9,636 bases of DNA from Clostridiaceae bacterium (GTDB lineage Bacteria > Bacillota > Clostridia > Oscillospirales > Acutalibacteraceae), in the NCBI GenBank assembly GCA_904501875.1, contig CAJGCQ010000039.1, forward strand, positions 1 to 9,636, read 5' to 3'. The notes beneath the pieces were generated by a model. The model worked only from the letters and a program-made list of their open reading frames with translations. It was not told where the DNA came from and searched no databases. Below, in pieces: positions 5,978-9,636 of the stretch; within the stretch, counting starts at the first letter, position 1, and the number at the start of each line of letters is the position of its first letter. The position numbers and the translations under genes are program-made.

Positions 5978-8593
5978 ATGGAAAAGAATTACCCGATAGT
6001 AGACAGCGTCGAGACCCTCGAAGCGGCAATCGCAAGGGTTAGAGCGGCTCAAAGAAAGTTTGCTACCTACACTCAAGAGCAGGTAGACGCAATCTTCAAG
6101 GCCGCCGCCACAGCCGCAAACCAAGCACGAATTTCCCTTGCAAAGCTTGCAGTTGAGGAAACAGGAATGGGTATTGTGGAGGATAAGGTTATCAAAAACC
6201 ACTATGCCTCGGAATACATCTACAACGCATACAGGAACACTAAGACCTGCGGTATAATCGAAGAGGATAAGGAGTTCGGCATAAAGAAGGTAGCAGAGCC
6301 TATCGGCGTAATTGCGGCGGTTATTCCTACTACCAACCCCACCTCTACCGCTATATTTAAAACACTCCTTGCTCTTAAAACCCGCAACGGTATAATTATC
6401 AGCCCCCACCCGAGAGCTAAGGGCGCTACAATCGCCGCTGCTAAGATAGTTCTCGAGGCTGCGGTTAAGGCGGGCGCTCCCGAGGAGATTATCAGCTGGA
6501 TAGATGTTCCTTCCCTCGAAATGACAAATGTTGTTATGAAAGAGGCGGACATCATCCTCGCTACAGGCGGTCCCGGAATGGTGCGTGCCGCTTATTCAAG
6601 CGGTAAGCCGGCATTGGGCGTTGGCGCCGGTAATACCCCCGCTATCATTGATGACACAGCAGACATCCTGCTTGCTGTTAACTCCATTATTCATTCAAAA
6701 ACCTTTGATAACGGTATGATTTGCGCTTCTGAGCAGTCGGTAATCGTTCTTGATAAGGTTTACAAGAAGGTTAAAAAAGAATTTGCTGACAGAGGCTGCT
6801 ACTTCTTAAACCCCGAGGAGACCGAGAAGGTGCGCAAGACCATTATCATCAACGGCGCGCTTAACGCTAAGATAGTAGGTCAGAAGCCTGTTACAATCGC
6901 CGCTTTAGCAGGGGTTGAGGTTCCCGAAGCGACCAAGATTCTTATAGGCGAGGTTGAGAGCGTTGAGCTTTCCGAAGAGTTTGCTCACGAAAAGCTTTCT
7001 CCCGTACTTGCTATGTACAAGGCTAAGAACATAGATGAAGCTTTCGACAAAGCAGAACAGCTTATTGCCGACGGCGGTTACGGTCATACCTCTTCAATTT
7101 ATCTTAACGCCGTTACAGAGAAAGAAAAGCTCAACCAATTCGCAGCCCGTATGAAGACCTGCCGTATCCTCGTTAACACTCCCTCGTCACAGGGCGGTAT
7201 CGGTGACCTTTACAACTTTAAGTTAGCTCCCTCGCTTACCCTGGGCTGCGGCTCTTGGGGCGGAAACTCCGTATCCGATAATGTTGGAGTTAAGCACTTA
7301 ATCAATATTAAAACCGTTGCCGAGAGGAGAGAGAATATGCTTTGGTTCAGAGCACCTGAAAAGGTTTATATTAAGAAGGGCTGTCTGCCCGTTGCCCTTG
7401 ATGAGCTTAAGAGTGTTATGGGCAAGAAAAAGGCTTTCATTGTTACCGACAGCTTCTTATTCAACAACGGCTATACAAAGCCGATTACAAACAAGCTTGA
7501 GGAAATGGGAATTGAGCACGCCACCTTTGCCGATGTTGCTCCCGACCCGACCCTCCAGTGCGCTATGGCAGGTGCCGAGCAGATGCGTGCCTTTGCTCCT
7601 GATGTAATTATTGCAGTAGGCGGCGGCTCTGCTATGGATGCGGCTAAGATTATGTGGGTACTTTACGAGCATCCCGAGGCCGACTTTATGGATATGGCCA
7701 TGCGCTTCTCCGATATCAGGAAGAGAATTTACACCTTCCCGAAGATGGGCGAAAAGGCTTACTTTATCGCTGTTCCCACCTCTGCAGGTACAGGCTCTGA
7801 AGTTACCCCCTTTGCAGTTATCACAGACGCCGACACAGGCATTAAATATCCCCTTGCAGACTATGAGCTTATGCCGAATATGGCTATCGTTGACGCTGAT
7901 TTGCATATGTCCGCACCTAAGGGACTTACCGCAGCTTCGGGTATCGACGCTGTTACACACAACCTTGAGGCTTACGCTTCAATGCTTGCGACAGACTACA
8001 CCGACGGTTTAGTTCTTCGCAGTCTCCAGATGATATTCAAATATCTCCCCGAGGCTTATGATAACGGACCTAATGACCCGATTGCAAGAGAGAAGATGGC
8101 TAACGCCGCTACTATGGCGGGTATGGCTTTTGCAAATGCCTTCCTCGGTGTTTGCCACTCTATGGCTCATAAGTTGGGCGCTTTCCACCACATTCCTCAC
8201 GGTGTTGCAAACGCACTTATGATTGATGAGGTTATCCGTTTCAACTGCGCCGAAGTTCCCACAAAGATGGGTACCTTCTCACAATATGACCACCCCCATA
8301 CCATGGCTCGCTATGCCGAGGTTGCAGATGCTTTAGGTCTTAAGGGCAAAACCGACGAAGAGAAGGTTGAAAGCCTTATCGCCGCTCTTGACGAGCTTAA
8401 GGCTAAGGTTGGCATCAAGAAGACCATCCGCGATTATGTTCCGGACGAGGCCGACTTCTTGGCCCGTCTTGACGAGATGACCGAGCAGGCCTTCGATGAC
8501 CAGTGCACAGGCGCTAACCCTCGTTATCCGCTGATGAGCGAAATGAAGCAGATGTACTTGAACGCTTACTACGGCACACATGAAAATGTTTAA
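5978..8593 (+). CDS. adhE: Bifunctional acetaldehyde-CoA / alcohol dehydrogenase
   Basis: AdhE reduces acetyl-CoA to acetaldehyde and then ethanol using two NADH, regenerating NAD+ in fermentation; the family forms cytoplasmic filaments (spirosomes). The 871 residues match full-length AdhE. The N-terminal aldehyde dehydrogenase domain (about 1-440) has the catalytic Cys249 in 'NGMICASEQ' and the 'GGPGMVRAAYSSGKPALGVG' loop (about 197-216). After a linker (about 441-460), the iron-type alcohol dehydrogenase domain carries 'GGGSAMDAAK' (548-557), 'TSAGTGSE' (601-608) and iron ligands Asp657, His661, His727 and His741, each offset by four from the E. coli positions. All key residues are present, so both activities are expected. 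The start ATG has a GGAG site 9 bases upstream. A Rex operator precedes it, and it heads an operon with a kinase-like gene and a ferredoxin gene. Confidence 0.98.
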   Translation: MEKNYPIVDSVETLEAAIARVRAAQRKFATYTQEQVDAIFKAAATAANQARISLAKLAVEETGMGIVEDKVIKNHYASEYIYNAYRNTKTCGIIEEDKEFGIKKVAEPIGVIAAVIPTTNPTSTAIFKTLLALKTRNGIIISPHPRAKGATIAAAKIVLEAAVKAGAPEEIISWIDVPSLEMTNVVMKEADIILATGGPGMVRAAYSSGKPALGVGAGNTPAIIDDTADILLAVNSIIHSKTFDNGMICASEQSVIVLDKVYKKVKKEFADRGCYFLNPEETEKVRKTIIINGALNAKIVGQKPVTIAALAGVEVPEATKILIGEVESVELSEEFAHEKLSPVLAMYKAKNIDEAFDKAEQLIADGGYGHTSSIYLNAVTEKEKLNQFAARMKTCRILVNTPSSQGGIGDLYNFKLAPSLTLGCGSWGGNSVSDNVGVKHLINIKTVAERRENMLWFRAPEKVYIKKGCLPVALDELKSVMGKKKAFIVTDSFLFNNGYTKPITNKLEEMGIEHATFADVAPDPTLQCAMAGAEQMRAFAPDVIIAVGGGSAMDAAKIMWVLYEHPEADFMDMAMRFSDIRKRIYTFPKMGEKAYFIAVPTSAGTGSEVTPFAVITDADTGIKYPLADYELMPNMAIVDADLHMSAPKGLTAASGIDAVTHNLEAYASMLATDYTDGLVLRSLQMIFKYLPEAYDNGPNDPIAREKMANAATMAGMAFANAFLGVCHSMAHKLGAFHHIPHGVANALMIDEVIRFNCAEVPTKMGTFSQYDHPHTMARYAEVADALGLKGKTDEEKVESLIAALDELKAKVGIKKTIRDYVPDEADFLARLDEMTEQAFDDQCTGANPRYPLMSEMKQMYLNAYYGTHENV

Positions 8594-8620
8594 TAAAAAA
8601 GCTTACGGGAGGTAAATGAA

Positions 8621-9370
8621 ATGAAACTTGATAAAATTATTGCAGTCAGAACAGGTAAAACAATATACAAGGATGAGGACCGTGCTGTTAAGGTGTTCGA
8701 CGCTGATTATTCAAAGTCCGACATTTTAAACGAAGCCCTCAATCAGGCCCGTATCGAGGAAACAGGACTTAACATTCCGAAAATTTTGGGCGTTACAATG
8801 ATTGACGGCAAATGGGCGATTGTAAGCGAGTTCATTAAGGGTAAGACAATGGCTCAATTAATGCAGGAAAATCCCGATAAGTTTGATGAATATTTGGAGC
8901 AGTTTGTTGATATTCAGATGAGCATTCACGAAATGAAGGCTCCCTTGCTTACAAAGCTTAAGGATAAAATGAATCGCAAAATTAGTCAGGCTGATATTGA
9001 CGCTACCACCCGTTACGAGCTTCACACCCGTCTTGAGGGTATGCCCAAGCACAATAAGGTTTGCCACGGCGACTTCAATCCCTCTAATGTAATAATTACC
9101 GATGAGGGTGTGCCTTATATACTTGACTGGGCTCACGCCACACAGGGTAACGCCTCTGCCGATGTTGCAAGAACATATCTTTTGTTCTGGCTTGAAGGTA
9201 ATATTGAGGGCGCTAAAAAGTATATAGAGCTTTTCTGCAAGAAGAGCGACACCGCCAAGCAGTACATTGAAAAATGGCTTCCCATCGTTGCGGCTTCCCA
9301 GTCTGTTAAGGGCAACGCAAAGGAAAGAGAATTCTTACTTTCCTGGGTAGATGTTGTAGATTACGAATAA
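8621..9370 (+). CDS. Aminoglycoside-phosphotransferase-fold kinase-like protein, substrate unknown
   Basis: The 249-residue protein has the APH/choline-kinase fold signature. 'AVKVF' (about 22-26) gives a likely ATP-binding Lys24, 'WAIVSEFIKGKTM' (65-77) forms the hinge, 'CHGDFNPSN' (148-156) is the catalytic loop with Asp151 and Asn156, and 'ILDW' (167-170) gives the metal-binding Asp169. It should transfer phosphate to a small molecule or a protein, but the target cannot be read from the sequence. The APH name does not imply antibiotic resistance: the gene sits 27 bases after adhE with a strong GGGAGG site and no terminator between, which suggests a housekeeping role linked to redox metabolism. 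Base composition resembles adhE, with no sign of recent transfer. The fold is fairly sure; the function is open. Confidence 0.85.
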   Translation: MKLDKIIAVRTGKTIYKDEDRAVKVFDADYSKSDILNEALNQARIEETGLNIPKILGVTMIDGKWAIVSEFIKGKTMAQLMQENPDKFDEYLEQFVDIQMSIHEMKAPLLTKLKDKMNRKISQADIDATTRYELHTRLEGMPKHNKVCHGDFNPSNVIITDEGVPYILDWAHATQGNASADVARTYLLFWLEGNIEGAKKYIELFCKKSDTAKQYIEKWLPIVAASQSVKGNAKEREFLLSWVDVVDYE

Positions 9371-9393
9371 TATAAAATTTGGGAGGAAATAAA

Positions 9394-9636
9394 ATGAAAG
9401 TAACAGTATGCATAGGCAGCTCCTGCCACCTTAAGGGCTCAAGACAGGTCGTTGAGGAATTTCAGTACCTCATTTCCGAAAATAATTTAAAGGAAGAGGT
9501 TGAGCTCGGCGGTACTTTCTGCATGGGCAACTGTCAAAAGGGCGTTTGCGTAACCGTTGACGGCGAGCTTTATTCCGTATCCCCCGAAACTGCGAGAGGC
9601 TTTTTTGAGGAGAATATTCTCGCAAAATTAAAGTAA
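9394..9636 (+). CDS. Small thioredoxin-like [2Fe-2S] ferredoxin
   Basis: The 80-residue protein resembles the [2Fe-2S] domain of the NuoE/HydA-associated thioredoxin-like ferredoxin family. It starts with a short strand carrying Cys6 and Cys11 ('VCIGSSCHLKGS'), then a helix, then 'TFCMGNCQKGVCVTVDG' with Cys43 and Cys47. The C-x4-C and C-x3-C spacing is that of the cluster ligands; Cys52 is an extra cysteine. It would carry electrons in the cytoplasm, probably for a NADH- or ferredoxin-linked hydrogenase or dehydrogenase. The start is ATG 9394 after GGGAGG (9381-9386); an in-frame TTG at 9379 overlaps that ribosome site and is not used here. The gene follows the kinase-like gene by 23 bases, and its stop is the last codon of the window, so it is complete. 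Hydrogenase subunit genes may follow outside the window. Confidence 0.9.
   Translation: MKVTVCIGSSCHLKGSRQVVEEFQYLISENNLKEEVELGGTFCMGNCQKGVCVTVDGELYSVSPETARGFFEENILAKLK

Noticed and set aside
5945..6409. Long minus-strand open frame opposite adhE, and similar shadows at 6220-6555, 7457-7960 and 7638-8012
   Set aside because: They are antisense or out-of-frame to a clearly real AdhE, lack ribosome sites and show low-complexity Cys/Gly- or Ser/Leu-rich composition.
8621..9370. Aminoglycoside resistance gene
   Set aside because: Only the kinase fold is shared; operon position and base composition argue for a native metabolic or regulatory role.
1..9636. CRISPR array, tRNA or rRNA genes
   Set aside because: No regularly spaced repeats and no cloverleaf or ribosomal RNA sequence were seen.

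Overview
The window looks like a chromosomal stretch from a spore-forming, fermentative, anaerobic Firmicute, most likely a clostridial gut lineage of the Oscillospiraceae/Ruminococcaceae kind. This is inferred from gene content: an alpha/beta-type small acid-soluble spore protein (SASP) start, a Rex-type operator before a fused AdhE, a YmfF/YmfH peptidase-like pair, strong AGGAGG-type ribosome binding sites and moderate GC. No species can be named from sequence alone.

Left edge (1-330): the C-terminal end of a large serine recombinase reads rightward off the left edge of the window. It stops about 35 bases before the 5' part of a SASP gene on the opposite strand. The SASP reads well for about 26 codons and then breaks off exactly where a 19-base perfect inverted copy of its own codons 13-19 begins. 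This looks like the boundary of an integrated element that has split a spore gene. The arrangement recalls the sigK/skin and spsM/SP-beta intervening elements and is the most interesting item in the window.

Minus-strand operon (5730 down to about 570): a good sigma-A-type promoter (TTGCTA-17-TATAAT) drives ymfF-like, ymfH-like, lgt, folD and an uncharacterised membrane-anchored secreted protein, ending at a rho-independent terminator. The genes are tightly packed and include a TAATG stop/start overlap. They cover a predicted peptidase-like pair, lipoprotein lipidation, one-carbon folate metabolism and an unknown surface protein.

Divergent intergenic region (5666-5977): besides the minus promoter it holds a plus promoter, an unassigned 18-base palindrome, a near-perfect Rex operator overlapping an extended -10, and a stable GGGA-loop hairpin in the leader.

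Plus-strand operon (5978 to the right edge): adhE (acetyl-CoA to ethanol, reoxidising NADH), an aminoglycoside-phosphotransferase-fold kinase-like protein of unknown substrate, and a small thioredoxin-like [2Fe-2S] ferredoxin that ends on the last base of the window. Gaps of 27 and 23 bases without a terminator suggest one redox-controlled transcript that may continue into further redox genes beyond the window.
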